Shown here in pieces: positions 16,410 through 26,491 of a stretch of DNA of 64,000 nt. Below the pieces are notes generated by a model. That model searched no databases and had not been told where the DNA came from. It saw only the letters and a list, made by a program, of their open reading frames with translations. Position 1 is the stretch's first letter, and each line of letters begins with the position of its first letter. The stretch is taken from NCBI RefSeq assembly GCF_030063455.1, contig NZ_JASITB010000001.1, positions 434,001 through 498,000 on the forward strand. The letters are read 5' to 3'. The translations under genes and the position numbers were made by a program. Source of the stretch: Cryobacterium sp. PH31-O1 (GTDB lineage Bacteria; Actinomycetota; Actinomycetes; Actinomycetales; Microbacteriaceae).

Positions 16410-17911
16410 TGAGCCGCGATTTTCTGCTGCCCGACCTTGGCGAGGGCCTGACCGAAGCGGAGATCGTGGCCTGGCTGGTCGCTCCCGGCGACACCATCGT
16501 CATCGACCAGGCCGTGGTCGAGGTCGAATCGGCCAAATCGATCGTGGAGCTGCCCTCGCCCTACGGCGGCGTCGTGGCGAGCCTGTTCGGTGAGCCGGGG
16601 CAGGTCATCCACGCCGGGCAGGTGCTGCTGACCGTAGCCGATTCTGCTTCGGACGACGCTCCACCCGCTCTCGTTGGCGTACCGGCCACCGCAGCGACTT
16701 CCACTGCTGCTTCCGCTTCCGCTTCCGCTTCCGCCGACACTGACACCGACACCGACACCGACACTGACACTGCCACTGCCACTGCCCCGACCGAGGGCTC
16801 CGGCGCCGTTCTGGTGGGTTATGGCACGACCGAGAGCACCCGGCCGGCGAGAAAGGTGACCGCCGGACGTTTCGGTACCCCGCGGGCAGCGGATGCTCCA
16901 GCACCGCCCGCACCACCGCCGGTCCCTGTTGCGCGCGCCGAGCGCCCCGCCGAGGCGGCGGCATCCGCTTCTACCGCAATCGATTCGTCCAACACGGTCA
17001 ACCCGATCCGCCGCTCCCCCGTCGTGTCTCCGATCGTGCGCCGACTGGCGCGCGAGAACGGATTCGACGCGAGCACCCTAGCCGGCAGCGGCAGGGAAGG
17101 ACTCGTGGTGCGCAGTGATGTCGAGGATCATATTCGCGATCTCAGCGCGCCGGCTGCGGCTCCGGAGCCGGCTCCGTCAACGACCACCGCACCGGATGCG
17201 CCCAGCGCCTCCGACCGCAGCGCCGACATCCGCATCCCCATTTCCGGCCTGCGCAAGGTCGTCTCCCAGCGGCTGAGCACATCGCGGCGGGAGATTCCCG
17301 AAGCTACGATCTGGCTCGATGTCGACGCAACCGCGCTGTTCGCGGCCCGCGACCAGCTGCTCGCGGCGACCGGTGAGCGGTTCAGCGTGACGGCTCTGAT
17401 CGCCCGTTTCGTGGTGGCCGGTTTGCGGCTGTACCCGGTACTCAACTCCTCCGTGGACACCGCGAGCCAGGAGATCCTGCAGCACGGGGCGGTGAACCTC
17501 GGCATCGCCGCCCAAACCTCACGCGGACTGATGGTGCCCGTCATCCACGGAGCACACGCTATGAGCACCCGCCAGTTGCGCGATTCGATCGCTGCCCTGG
17601 TGGCGCAGTCTCCCGACGGCACTTTCGCGCCGAGCGCGCTCACCGGGGGAACGTTCACCCTGAATAATTTTGGGTCGCTCGGCGTCGACGGTTCGGCGGC
17701 GATCATCAACCATCCCGAAGCGGCGATCCTCGGAATCGGGCGCATGATCGAACGGCCCTGGGTGGTGGATCACGAACTCGCGGTGCGCACCGTCGTCGAG
17801 TTGTCGATGGTGTTTGACCACCGGGTCTGCGACGGCGGAACCGCCGCGGGATTCCTCACCTATGTGGCCCGTTGCATCGAGAGCCCGGTCAGCCTTCTGG
17901 CCGAACTCTAA
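16409..17911 (+). CDS. 2-oxoacid dehydrogenase E2 acyltransferase
   Basis: A 500-residue dihydrolipoamide acyltransferase. Residues 1-78 are one lipoyl domain with the lipoylated lysine at K43 (VEVESAKSIV). A long Ala/Ser/Thr/Asp linker follows, including a run of Thr-Asp pairs. The subunit-binding domain is near 207-242 (SPIVRRLARENGF). The catalytic domain ends with FDHRVCDGG near 475, carrying the HRxxDG active site. I chose ATG 16409 because it overlaps the E1 beta stop and begins the standard lipoyl sequence; an in-frame ATG nine bases upstream is possible. The linker is encoded by near-perfect hexamer repeats (about 16700-16790), which may vary in length between strains. Confidence 0.93.
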   Translation: MSRDFLLPDLGEGLTEAEIVAWLVAPGDTIVIDQAVVEVESAKSIVELPSPYGGVVASLFGEPGQVIHAGQVLLTVADSASDDAPPALVGVPATAATSTAASASASASADTDTDTDTDTDTATATAPTEGSGAVLVGYGTTESTRPARKVTAGRFGTPRAADAPAPPAPPPVPVARAERPAEAAASASTAIDSSNTVNPIRRSPVVSPIVRRLARENGFDASTLAGSGREGLVVRSDVEDHIRDLSAPAAAPEPAPSTTTAPDAPSASDRSADIRIPISGLRKVVSQRLSTSRREIPEATIWLDVDATALFAARDQLLAATGERFSVTALIARFVVAGLRLYPVLNSSVDTASQEILQHGAVNLGIAAQTSRGLMVPVIHGAHAMSTRQLRDSIAALVAQSPDGTFAPSALTGGTFTLNNFGSLGVDGSAAIINHPEAAILGIGRMIERPWVVDHELAVRTVVELSMVFDHRVCDGGTAAGFLTYVARCIESPVSLLAEL

Positions 17912-17929
17912 AAGCCTGCCGGGCAGAAT

Positions 17930-17962
17930 AAACACCTTCGCACGGAGGATGCGAAGGTGTTT
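17930..17962. terminator. Hairpin terminator of the dehydrogenase operon
   Basis: Perfect 13-base arms, 17930-17942 and 17950-17962, with a 7-base loop, 18 bp after the E2 stop. The right arm ends in TTT. It can also serve the small zinc-ribbon gene reading the other way. Confidence 0.85.
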
Positions 17963-18019
17963 GGGTCCTTGACGGTGTCGGGGGACGCCGCGAGGATGAT
18001 CGGGTTAGCCGTCGGTGGC

Positions 18020-18187
18020 CTAAATGTGAGCGGCGGGCAACGGCGTGCGAACCGGGCCGACGCGCACACTGGTGTGGTCGCATCCGGAGCATTTGAGCAG
18101 GTAGACGGGGAGCGAGTTGCGCTCGGCGTGGGCCGGATTCGGGCTCAGTCGGGCTTGAGAACGGCAGAAGGGGCAAGTGAGTGTCAT
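18020..18187 (-). CDS. Small zinc-ribbon protein (55 residues)
   Basis: Starts MTLTCPFCRSQAR and has two CxxC knuckles, CPFC (residues 5-8) and CSGC (33-36), spaced as in a zinc ribbon. A good ribosome site (GGGAG, five bases before ATG 18187) and the terminator beyond its stop support a real gene. The family is not recognised; similar small ribbons occur beside unrelated genes in this order. Role unknown. Confidence 0.7.
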   Translation of the reverse strand: MTLTCPFCRSQARLSPNPAHAERNSLPVYLLKCSGCDHTSVRVGPVRTPLPAAHI

Positions 18188-18311
18188 GCGATCTCCCAGT
18201 GTGCCGTTGTTGGTGGCACGCTCTCAGTGTGCACCGACACCGGTCGGCGAAACAGGGCCAAAGGTCCTGTACTGCTACAGGATTGCCCGCACCCTGCGTT
18301 AGCGTGGTTCG

Positions 18312-19691
18312 ATGAGAGGATTTCGCGGCGGGCAGCTATGGCCTCTTTTGCTGCCGGCGGGGGTCGGACTGGTGACGACCGCGCTGTACTCCGTTTTCTC
18401 GGCCCTGCAGTGGCGCAGTTTCGCCGCTCCCTCGTGGGACCTCGGCATCTTCACGCAGCTCGCCCGGCAGTACGCCGTTCTCGAGGCGCCGATCGTCACG
18501 ATCAAGGGCGAGGGTTTCAATCTGCTCGGTGACCACTTTCATCCGCTGCTGGCGGTGCTCGGGCCGGTGTTCGCGGTGTTTCCGCACGCTTTCACCCTTC
18601 TGGTGGTGCAGAACGCGCTGTTCGGTCTCGCCGCTGCCGCCCTGACCTATGGGGCCATTCGGCTGCTCGGGCCTTCCACCGGCACGCTGTTCGGGCTTGC
18701 CTTCGCCTTCAGCTGGGGACTGCAGGGTGCAGTCGAAGCGCAGTTCCATGAGATCGCCTTCGCGGTACCGCTGCTGGCGCTATCGCTGACCGCCTTTCTT
18801 CAGCACAGGTGGGTGGCCTGCCTGCTGTGGGCGATGCCGCTCGTGTTCGTGAAGGAAGACCTCGGACTCACCGTGGCAGCCTTGGGCCTTGTGCTGGCCG
18901 TGCGCAGCCGGCAGCCGCTCGGAGTGTGGCTGGCCGTCTGGGGTGTCGGCTGGTTCGCCTTGGCCACCCTGGTGATTCTGCCGCTACTCAACCCGAACGG
19001 GGCGTGGGCCTATTCCAGCAGCATCGACCTGCTGGGTATTCTGACCGACCCGGCCCGGCTGCTGCAGCCGCAAAAGGGTGTCACCCTCCTCCTGCTGATC
19101 GTGGCGGGCGGGTTGATCGCGCTGCGGTCGCCGCTCGCGCTCGTGCTGTTACCAACGCTCGCCTGGCGGTTTCTGTCGGACAATTCCGGCTATTGGGGTT
19201 ACACCTGGCAGTACAGCGCGGTGCTTATGCCGATCGTGTTCGCCGCTGCCCTCGACGGCATTGCACTCGCGCGCAGCAGCCGGCGGCGCTGGCTGCGCGG
19301 TTACGGGCGGCAGGCGGCATCCGTCTCGATCATCGCCGCTCTGGTGCTCGCCACGACGCTGCCGCTGTTCAAACTGACGGATGTCCCCGCCCATTTCAGT
19401 GCCCACCGCGGCTCTGCCGCTGCGGCCGCGCTGCGAATCGTACCCGACGGTGCCTCGGTCGAATCCGACATCGGTCTGATGAACTATCTCGTGGAACGAA
19501 CCGAGGTCTACTGGCTCGGCAACCAGAATCCCCGGCCGGACTACCTCGTGATCGACCTCGAGGCCGGCGGTCTGCCCGCTGAGTGGACGTCGGCCCAGGT
19601 CGTGGCGGCGGCGCTGCATCCCGGCGTCGAATTCACAACGATCTACGCCGCCGGCGGCTACGAGGTAGCTCGCCACACCGCCACCCCCTGA
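18312..19691 (+). CDS. DUF2079 integral membrane protein
   Basis: A 459-residue protein with about nine to eleven transmembrane helices and the DUF2079 N-terminal signature (SFAAPSWDLGIFTQLARQYA, near residues 35-55). The conserved FNLLGDHFHPLLAVLGPVF segment follows near 73. DUF2079 proteins resemble GT-C glycosyltransferases in layout, with an acidic loop after the first helix, but no reaction is known for them. The C-terminal part is an extracytoplasmic soluble domain. It is followed within 15 bp by the second copy of the dispersed palindromic repeat. Confidence 0.85.
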   Translation: MRGFRGGQLWPLLLPAGVGLVTTALYSVFSALQWRSFAAPSWDLGIFTQLARQYAVLEAPIVTIKGEGFNLLGDHFHPLLAVLGPVFAVFPHAFTLLVVQNALFGLAAAALTYGAIRLLGPSTGTLFGLAFAFSWGLQGAVEAQFHEIAFAVPLLALSLTAFLQHRWVACLLWAMPLVFVKEDLGLTVAALGLVLAVRSRQPLGVWLAVWGVGWFALATLVILPLLNPNGAWAYSSSIDLLGILTDPARLLQPQKGVTLLLLIVAGGLIALRSPLALVLLPTLAWRFLSDNSGYWGYTWQYSAVLMPIVFAAALDGIALARSSRRRWLRGYGRQAASVSIIAALVLATTLPLFKLTDVPAHFSAHRGSAAAAALRIVPDGASVESDIGLMNYLVERTEVYWLGNQNPRPDYLVIDLEAGGLPAEWTSAQVVAAALHPGVEFTTIYAAGGYEVARHTATP

Positions 19692-19706
19692 CGCCCCCAT
19701 TTTTGC

Positions 19707-19778
19707 GGACGGGGCCCGGGCCCCGTCCACGGGCCCAGGTTAGAAACTGGGCCCCGGGTCATAAGGCGGGCCCGGGCG
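19707..19778. repeat. Dispersed palindromic repeat, copy 2
   Basis: Second copy of the element at 8174-8245: a perfect 20-bp palindrome at 19708-19727, then GGGCCCAG-N8-CTGGGCCC with the same loop GTTAGAAA. Here it separates two convergent genes and ends at the stop codon of the minus-strand gene, so it may also act as a terminator. Confidence 0.85.
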
Positions 19779-20768
19779 CTAGTGCGCCGACGAGTTCGCT
19801 GCACTCAGGGCGTTCAACAGGGTGGCGGCGGCTTGCGGCTCGTCCACCGTCACGGCGAACTGGTTGCCCCGGCGCAGATTGACCATCAGTGCCGGCCCGC
19901 CACGCATCACCACGGCCGTGCGCCCGCTCGTTAGACGATAGCCCCAGCCGCCCAACTGCAGCGGATTCACCGTGTCACCAAACGCCGACTCCACCTGGTC
20001 GAGCGACACCTGCTTCAAACGGATGCCCAGCAGCCGCGACACCACGCGCAGCCCGCGTCTGTCGACCGTCACCCGAACCTGCACAAAGGCGAGTGTCATC
20101 ACCAGGATCAGCCCAACGATCGCTACCGGTACGACGCGCGCGGCGGCCGACTGTGCGGCATCGCCTCGCAACGCGAACACACCGACGGCGCCGCCCAGAC
20201 CGATAAGTCCGCCGATGGCAGCTATGACCGGGCTCGTCACCAGTCTGCTCCAGGTGGCGGTCGGGTCCGTCTCGATGGTCTCGTCACGGGGGTCTGCGGG
20301 TTCCGGTGCCGTCCGCGGCGCCACCCATTTCTGGGCGAGAAAAAATGGAAGCGCGCCATAACCGCAGGCAACAAAGGTGAACAGCACCCAGGCGCCCATC
20401 TCGGGTTCCCCGTCACCAGCGGCGACAGTGAGGCCGGCCGTGGTCAGCCACAAGCACGAGGACAGCCCGGCCGCGAAGCCGAGTCCGAGGTAAACCTGGC
20501 GTCGATTCGGCGCGCCGCGCTCACGGAGCCAATAGGTAGCAATGCTCGCAGCCCCGAGGCTCACCACGACGGCAATCACGGCCATCGCCCAGGTGGGCAT
20601 CGTCGAGCTCACCGCGCCGTCACGCCCCCATTGGCGTGGCAGCACGCTGGGCACCCGATCCAGCCAGAGCAGCCCGGTGACGACGACCGCCATGAACGGC
20701 AGCCATAGAGTCAGGGCTGCGGCACGATCGCGCGGGCGTGTGGGCGCCGAGCTGTTCACCAGTGTCAT
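19779..20768 (-). CDS. DUF1648 membrane protein with PH-like C-terminal domain
   Basis: A 329-residue protein. The N-terminal DUF1648 helix (LWLPFMAVVVTGLLWLDRVPSV, residues 22-43) is followed by further transmembrane pairs near 60-80, 95-115, 130-150, 180-200 and 215-230. The last 90 residues are a soluble beta-rich region (RRGLRVVSRLLGIRLKQVSL) resembling bacterial PH domains. No function is known. It stands alone; the next minus-strand gene upstream is across a 120-bp gap from the enoyl-CoA hydratase. Confidence 0.75.
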   Translation of the reverse strand: MTLVNSSAPTRPRDRAAALTLWLPFMAVVVTGLLWLDRVPSVLPRQWGRDGAVSSTMPTWAMAVIAVVVSLGAASIATYWLRERGAPNRRQVYLGLGFAAGLSSCLWLTTAGLTVAAGDGEPEMGAWVLFTFVACGYGALPFFLAQKWVAPRTAPEPADPRDETIETDPTATWSRLVTSPVIAAIGGLIGLGGAVGVFALRGDAAQSAAARVVPVAIVGLILVMTLAFVQVRVTVDRRGLRVVSRLLGIRLKQVSLDQVESAFGDTVNPLQLGGWGYRLTSGRTAVVMRGGPALMVNLRRGNQFAVTVDEPQAAATLLNALSAANSSAH

Positions 20769-20891
20769 GATGCCCCCCGTTCACGTGCGCTCCGACGGGT
20801 CCGCCCGCACCCACCTCAACTAATCACAAACCTGATCCAACCACAAACCTGGTCTGACACAATGGCTTGACGCCCACGCAGCTGAACCGGC

Positions 20892-21644
20892 TCAACGCTT
20901 GCGCCGGGCGAGAAAAGCATCCATTCGGGTGAACTTGGCCTCGGATTCGAACAAAATCGCCTGGGCCGTGTTGTCGACGAGCGGATGCGCCGCCCGCGGG
21001 GCGTGGAAGACTTCCTTTGCCAGACGGGTCGCGAGGGCATCCTGCGCGCCGATGCGGTCGGCCAGTGCGTGCGCGGCGGCGAGCAGGTCGTCAGGATCGT
21101 GCACCTCGGTGACCAGGTGCACGGCGAGGCACTCGGAGGCGCTCAGAATGCGTCCGGCGAGGATGATCTCCTTGGCCACCGGCTCTCCGACGAGCTCGGC
21201 CAGGCGCCAGAGCGCGCCGGCGGCTGGCAGGATGCCGAGGGCCGTCTCTGGGTTGCCGAGCCGCGCGCTTGTCGACGCGATGCGGAAGTCGGCCGCGTAG
21301 GCGAGTTCGGCGCCGCCGCCGAGCGCCCAGCCGTCGATCGCGGCGATGACGGGCATGGGAAGTTTCGCAATGCGCGAGAACAGCGCGGAGTTGATGCCGA
21401 GCAGTGCATCGTCCCGGCGGCGTTCCCGCAGCTGGGCGATATCTGCGCCGGAGGCGAAGACGCCGTTCGCCCCGCTGATGATGAGGATGCGCGGCTGCTG
21501 CTCGAGCTCGGCGCAGACCGCGTGCAGTTCATCGATCATGGTCTGGTCGATCGCGTTGCGCACATCGGGACGGTTGAGCTCAACGTGCACCCGGTCGGCG
21601 CGGCGATCGATCGTGAGGGTGGTCGGGGTGGGGTTCAGGGTCAT
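20892..21644 (-). CDS. Enoyl-CoA hydratase/isomerase family protein
   Basis: A 250-residue crotonase-fold protein. The CoA-binding and oxyanion-hole segments are ISGANGVFASGADIAQL near residue 60 and AIDGWALGGGAELAYAADF near residue 100. The usual glutamate of dedicated hydratases in the GIxPGxGG loop is not obvious here (GILPAAGALWRL), so the exact reaction could be isomerisation, hydrolysis or hydration. It follows the small HTH protein gene by 72 bp on the same strand. Confidence 0.88.
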   Translation of the reverse strand: MTLNPTPTTLTIDRRADRVHVELNRPDVRNAIDQTMIDELHAVCAELEQQPRILIISGANGVFASGADIAQLRERRRDDALLGINSALFSRIAKLPMPVIAAIDGWALGGGAELAYAADFRIASTSARLGNPETALGILPAAGALWRLAELVGEPVAKEIILAGRILSASECLAVHLVTEVHDPDDLLAAAHALADRIGAQDALATRLAKEVFHAPRAAHPLVDNTAQAILFESEAKFTRMDAFLARRKR

Positions 21645-21716
21645 GGTGGGACGTCTCCGTTGAGGTCGGGCGGGGCAAGGTGGCGGTAGAGGGCGGTGTG
21701 GTCGGCCGCAGGCAGG

Positions 21717-22262
21717 TCAGGCTTCGGAGGCAGGGCCAGCGGCGGCATCCGGCGCGCCGACCGGGAAGACGCGTTTATAGCTGCGACCGTCAGGCAACGT
21801 CACGGTGCGGCTAACCAGGGTGCCGCGACGCACCTGCAGGTAGATGGCCTGGGCGCTCACTCCGCGGGCGGCCGCAGCCTCGGCGACCGACAGGCCAGGC
21901 AGGTCGGTTGGCACGCTACTCGGTCGAACTGATCGCTTGCGCCCCGCTTCCAGGCGGGCGCTGATCTCCTCGTCGGTACCGCCCCAACGCCATTTGGCTG
22001 CCGGAGCCTTGAGACCGGTCGCCGCGGCGATCTCGTCCCACGACACCTTTGCCGAGACGGCATCGCGAACGGCCATGAGCGTCGCCGGGTCCTGCTCGAG
22101 CGCGGTCTGCAGCGAGCGGATGGCGCGCAGCCGTTCCAGGGGCGAGCCGCCGACATCCACTTGCAAGGACAGCAGCCGCTGGAGCGCGGCGGTCGTCGTC
22201 GCCGACAGAAACAAATCCACAGGTGCATCCTCACCGGCCGCGAGTGCAGCGTTCAGCCCCAT
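21717..22262 (-). CDS. Small HTH protein of unknown function next to treZ
   Basis: A 181-residue protein with two helix-turn-helix-like segments, VSWDEIAAATGLKAPAAKWRW near residue 73 and SVAEAAAARGVSAQAIYLQVRRG near 124, the second followed by a beta hairpin (VTLPDGRSYKRVF) as in a MerR- or excisionase-like wing. Family not recognised. It starts 14 bp after the treZ stop, so it is probably the last gene of the trehalose operon and could regulate it; that role is inference only. Confidence 0.6.
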   Translation of the reverse strand: MGLNAALAAGEDAPVDLFLSATTTAALQRLLSLQVDVGGSPLERLRAIRSLQTALEQDPATLMAVRDAVSAKVSWDEIAAATGLKAPAAKWRWGGTDEEISARLEAGRKRSVRPSSVPTDLPGLSVAEAAAARGVSAQAIYLQVRRGTLVSRTVTLPDGRSYKRVFPVGAPDAAAGPASEA

Positions 22263-22276
22263 CTTGCCAGACAGGA

Positions 22277-24043
22277 TCAGGCGAGCACGACGACCGAGTG
22301 CGGTGCCAACAGCAGAACATTGGGCAGACGACCCTGCACGGCTTCGCCGCCCGTGGCGAAGGACCCGACGACGTCGCCCCGCCCGGCCGGGATCTGCGCC
22401 GACTGGGCACCGAGATTGATGAGGATCTTGGTGCTGCCACGGTGCAGCCGCACCCAGCCGGCTCCCTCATCGAACTCGACCGCGATCTGGTCGAAGCGGG
22501 GGTCGGTGAAGTCCGGGTGTGCGCGGCGCAGCGCGACGAGCTCACGGTAGAAACCGAGCAGTCGCGCGTGCTCGGGCTCGGCGGCTTCGCTCCAATTGAG
22601 TTTTGAACGCTCAAAGGTCTGCGTGTCCTGCGGATCGGGCACCTGCACCGGATCCCAGCCCATGCGGGCGAATTCTTTGACACGGCCGGTCGCAGTGGCG
22701 GTACCGAGCTCGGGTTCGGGATGCGAGGTGAAGAACTGCCACGGCGTGGTGGCACCCCATTCTTCGCCCATGAACAGCATCGGCGTGTACGGGCCGAGCA
22801 GGGTCAACGCCGCCGCAATCGCCAACTGTCCGGTGTCGAGCTGGGTGCTGAGCCGGTCGCCAATGGCACGATTGCCGATCTGATCGTGGTTTTGGGAGGC
22901 GACGACGAGCCGCCAGGTGGGCATCCGCTCGAGGTCGATGCGTCGACCGTGGGTGCGCTCACGAAAACTCGAATAGGTGCCGTCGTGGAAGAACCCGTGG
23001 GTGAGTACCTTCGCGAGAGCGTCGAGGGGCTCGAAATCGGCGTAGTAACCGGTGGTTTCGCCGGTGAGAGCAACGTGCACAGCGTGGTGGAAGTCGTCAC
23101 TCCACTGCGCGTCGAGGCCGTAGCCGTTGGCCTCGCGCGGCGTCACGAGCCGGGGGTCATTGAGGTCAGATTCGGCGATCAGGGTGCGCGGGCGCCCGGT
23201 CTCCGCGCTCAGCACGGCGACCTCGACGGCGAGCTGCTCGAGCAGGTGGGTGGCGCTCGCGTCGCGCAGCGCGTGCACAGCATCGAGACGCAGGCCATCC
23301 ACGTGGTAGTCGCCGAGCCACATCAGCGCGTTGTCGAGAATGTAGCGACGCACCGGGTCGGAATGCGGCCCGTCGAGGTTGAGCGAGGAACCCCAGGTGT
23401 TGCCGGCGGCCTCACTCAGGTACGGCCCGAACTGTGGCAGGTAGTTACCGCTGGGCCCGAGGTGGTTGTACACGACGTCCTGGATGACGCCGATGCCGCG
23501 CTGATGGCAGGCATCGACGAAGTCCTGGTACGCGGCCGGGCCGCCGTAGCCCTCGTGCACGGCATACCAGAGCACGCCATCGTAACCCCAGTTGTGGGTG
23601 CCGTTGAAGGCGTTCACCGGTAACAGCTCCACGAAGTCGACGCCGATCGATTGCAGATGGTCGAGCCGGCCTGCGGCCGCTTCGAGGGTGCCCTCCGGGG
23701 TGAACGTTCCCAGGTGCAGCTCGTAGATGACGGCACCGGCCAGCTGGCGGCCAGTGAAGCCCTCGTCGCGCCAGACGTGGGCCGAGGCGTCGAAGGTACG
23801 GGAAAGGGCGTGCACTCCGGCGGGCTGGCGCCGGGACCGCGGGTCAGCAAACGGTCCGCGCCCGTCAACGATGAACCCGTAATCGACATCGAAAGTCGAC
23901 TCACCGGCACCGTCGGGGCGAGCGGATGCCGGCAGCTCCCACCACCCGTCATCGCGCGCCGCGAGGTCGAGCCGGTTGCGGCCGAGCTGCAGCTGCACGT
24001 CGTGTGCGTCGGGCGCCCAAACGGCGAACTTCTGTTCGTTCAT
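22277..24043 (-). CDS. treZ: Malto-oligosyltrehalose trehalohydrolase
   Basis: A 588-residue GH13 enzyme that releases trehalose from malto-oligosyltrehalose. The N-terminal CBM48-like domain (about 1-95) is followed by the barrel with [13 protein letters not shown] (189-201), the nucleophile D254 in LRLDAVHAL, the acid/base E291 in LIAESDLND, and [10 protein letters not shown] near residue 367. ATG 24043 is used since it overlaps the treY stop (ATGA); a longer frame upstream is inside treY. Together with TreX and TreY it makes trehalose from glycogen. Confidence 0.95.
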   Translation of the reverse strand: MNEQKFAVWAPDAHDVQLQLGRNRLDLAARDDGWWELPASARPDGAGESTFDVDYGFIVDGRGPFADPRSRRQPAGVHALSRTFDASAHVWRDEGFTGRQLAGAVIYELHLGTFTPEGTLEAAAGRLDHLQSIGVDFVELLPVNAFNGTHNWGYDGVLWYAVHEGYGGPAAYQDFVDACHQRGIGVIQDVVYNHLGPSGNYLPQFGPYLSEAAGNTWGSSLNLDGPHSDPVRRYILDNALMWLGDYHVDGLRLDAVHALRDASATHLLEQLAVEVAVLSAETGRPRTLIAESDLNDPRLVTPREANGYGLDAQWSDDFHHAVHVALTGETTGYYADFEPLDALAKVLTHGFFHDGTYSSFRERTHGRRIDLERMPTWRLVVASQNHDQIGNRAIGDRLSTQLDTGQLAIAAALTLLGPYTPMLFMGEEWGATTPWQFFTSHPEPELGTATATGRVKEFARMGWDPVQVPDPQDTQTFERSKLNWSEAAEPEHARLLGFYRELVALRRAHPDFTDPRFDQIAVEFDEGAGWVRLHRGSTKILINLGAQSAQIPAGRGDVVGSFATGGEAVQGRLPNVLLLAPHSVVVLA

Positions 24044-26481
24044 GCGTGTCGTCCTGTAGGAGTGTGGGTGAAGGTTGGATTTTCTTCGGCGGGGACCAGC
24101 AACGCCACCGGGTAGCGCGCGAGCAGGTCGGCGACGCAAAGGTTCGGACCATCGAAACTTTCCCGGGTCAGCACGTCGATGTAGCCGCGTTTGGCGACGC
24201 CGATCGTCGTGTCTCCCCAGCCGCCGCCGGCCAGCAGCCCGATCGGCAGCCGGGTGGCCACGGTGATCGCTCCCCCGCGATCGAACGCCACGGCGTGGCC
24301 AGCGGCTGCTCCGAAAACGGGCACGGGGGCGTAGCGGGTGAAGAGCCCTGCCCGGTCACGGCGTAACCGCAGTGCCCGGGAAGTAACCAGCAATTTGGCG
24401 GCGCCGGTCTCGTCGACCGGAGGGAGCCATCCGCTGTCGATGCGGGCGAGCAGCCCTCGACGCCGTTCGAAGTCGACCGGGCGTCGGTTGTCGGGGTCGA
24501 CGAGCGAGGTTTCCCACAGCTCGCTGCCCTGATACACGTCGGGAACGCCCGGCATGGTCAGCTGCAACAGTTTGAGGGAGAGGGAATTGCTCCAGCCGGC
24601 CGGCTGCACCAGAGAGACCAGGCGGTTGACCAGGTCGCGGGTGGGGCCCGGCTCGGTGGCGGCCGTGACGAGGTCGTCGAGATTTGTTTCAAATTCGGTG
24701 TTCTGACTCGTCCAGGTGGTGGAAGTGCCGGCCTCACGTGCCGCCTTGAGTGCGTAGGCCGCCAGCCGGTCCCGGCCAGCCGGCCAGGCACCGATGACCG
24801 CCTGCCAGAGCAGGTTCTCGAAGGGCGCATCACCGAGCGGATGCGCCGCCCGCAGCTGTTCCAGGGTTGCCTCCCACTCGGTGGGAATCTCGGCGAGAAC
24901 CGAGATTCGCGCTCGCACGTCTTCGCCTCGCTTGGTGTCATGGGTCGACAGTGTCGTCATGGAGTGAGGAAAACCGGCCTGGCGGGTGCGCTGACGGTCG
25001 TGGAACTCGGCAACCGAGACGGCGAACTCGTCGGGATCAGCGCCGACCTCATTGAGCGAGGTGAGCCGGCTGAACCGGTAGTACGCGCGGTCCTCGACGC
25101 CCTTGGCCATCACCATGCCCGACGTCTGTTGAAAGCGCACCGCGGCCGGATGCCCCTGGTCGCCGAGAAGGGGCAGCAGCCGGTCGAGCTCAGCCGCAAG
25201 GTCTGGGCGGTGGGCGGCCGAGTGGCGGGCCGCCTCCTGTAGGTTTTCCACCCCCAACGGCAGGTAGGAGCGGTAGACCGGAAACCAGGCCAGCAGCTCG
25301 GAGAGGGCGGCGACGGTGGTGTCGGTGTGGGCCGATGTATCGGGCTCATCGCCGTTCGGTACCAGACGGGCGATGCGCCGTACTTCGGAGTGCAGTATGC
25401 CGTCGGTCACGTCCCGTTTGTTGCGATAGACCAGCTGCGCCCAGGTGACAGCCGGGTCGCCGTTCAGGTGCGATTCGAGGGCATCGAGGGTGTCTCGGCC
25501 GACCGGATCGACGAGCACCCGGTCGACGTCGGCGAGGGCGTCATATCCGGTCGTGCCGGCGGTCGCCCAGCTCGTTGGCAGTTGCTCAGGCCCCTCCAGA
25601 ATCTTTTCCACCAGCACATAGGCACCGTTCGTGGCCAGGCGCAGTGCTTCGAGATAACCGGCCGGATCGGCGAGGCCGTCGGGATGATCGACCCGCAGCC
25701 CCTGCACAAGGCCCTCCCGCACCCAGCGCAGAATCTCGCGGTGCGACTCCTCGAACACCCACGGCACCTCGACCCGGATGCCAGCCAGGCTGTTCACCGC
25801 AAAGAATCGGCGATAGTTCAACTCGGCGTCGGCCCGACGCCAGTTCACCAACTCATAGTGCTGACGCTCGTGCACCTCGGCCGGGCTCGCGCCGTCGTCG
25901 GCGGTTCCGGCAGCTATGGGAAAGCGGTTATCAAAATAACGCAACTCCCCGTCGACGAGTTCCAGCCGGTCGACCTCGCGAAGCCCGGCACCGTGTTCAG
26001 AATCATCGCCCTCAGCATCGCCGCCCGTATCATCGCCAAGGATGGGAAGGCGAATTTTTCCGTGGCCGAAGGCCCAGTCCACGTCGAAGGCCTCGGCATA
26101 GCGCGACTGCTGGCCGTTTTTCAGCAGGTCCCACCACCAGGAGTTATGCCGGGGCGTCGCGACGCCCACGTGGTTGGGCACGATGTCCACGAGCACGCCC
26201 CTCCCGGCGCGGTGCGCCGCCGTAGCGAGCCGGGCGAGCGCCTCCGCGCCGCCGCGTGCGGGATCGACAAGGGAGTGGTCCACGACGTCGTACCCGTGAT
26301 CAGATCCGCCTTCGGCCTGCAGCAGCGGCGAGAGGTAGATCCAGTCTCCGCCGAGATCGTGAAGGTAGCCGACGATGCTCGCGGCCGCATCGAGGTCGAA
26401 GCCCGCCGTGATCTGCAGGCGGTAAGTGGACAGCGGCACGGCAATAGGCCCCGTCGCCGACGGATTTGTGTCTAGGGTCAC
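24040..26481 (-). CDS. treY: Malto-oligosyltrehalose synthase
   Basis: An 813-residue GH13 intramolecular transglycosylase that turns the reducing end of a maltodextrin into a trehalose unit. LSTYRLQI (17-24) and [11 protein letters not shown] (97-107) open the barrel; the nucleophile is D265 in [10 protein letters not shown] and the acid/base E292 in VEKIL. Length is normal for the family (about 780-830). It starts 10 bp after the glgX/treX stop and overlaps treZ by four bases. Confidence 0.95.
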   Translation of the reverse strand: MTLDTNPSATGPIAVPLSTYRLQITAGFDLDAAASIVGYLHDLGGDWIYLSPLLQAEGGSDHGYDVVDHSLVDPARGGAEALARLATAAHRAGRGVLVDIVPNHVGVATPRHNSWWWDLLKNGQQSRYAEAFDVDWAFGHGKIRLPILGDDTGGDAEGDDSEHGAGLREVDRLELVDGELRYFDNRFPIAAGTADDGASPAEVHERQHYELVNWRRADAELNYRRFFAVNSLAGIRVEVPWVFEESHREILRWVREGLVQGLRVDHPDGLADPAGYLEALRLATNGAYVLVEKILEGPEQLPTSWATAGTTGYDALADVDRVLVDPVGRDTLDALESHLNGDPAVTWAQLVYRNKRDVTDGILHSEVRRIARLVPNGDEPDTSAHTDTTVAALSELLAWFPVYRSYLPLGVENLQEAARHSAAHRPDLAAELDRLLPLLGDQGHPAAVRFQQTSGMVMAKGVEDRAYYRFSRLTSLNEVGADPDEFAVSVAEFHDRQRTRQAGFPHSMTTLSTHDTKRGEDVRARISVLAEIPTEWEATLEQLRAAHPLGDAPFENLLWQAVIGAWPAGRDRLAAYALKAAREAGTSTTWTSQNTEFETNLDDLVTAATEPGPTRDLVNRLVSLVQPAGWSNSLSLKLLQLTMPGVPDVYQGSELWETSLVDPDNRRPVDFERRRGLLARIDSGWLPPVDETGAAKLLVTSRALRLRRDRAGLFTRYAPVPVFGAAAGHAVAFDRGGAITVATRLPIGLLAGGGWGDTTIGVAKRGYIDVLTRESFDGPNLCVADLLARYPVALLVPAEENPTFTHTPTGRHA

Positions 26482-26491
26482 CGGTCGGTCC

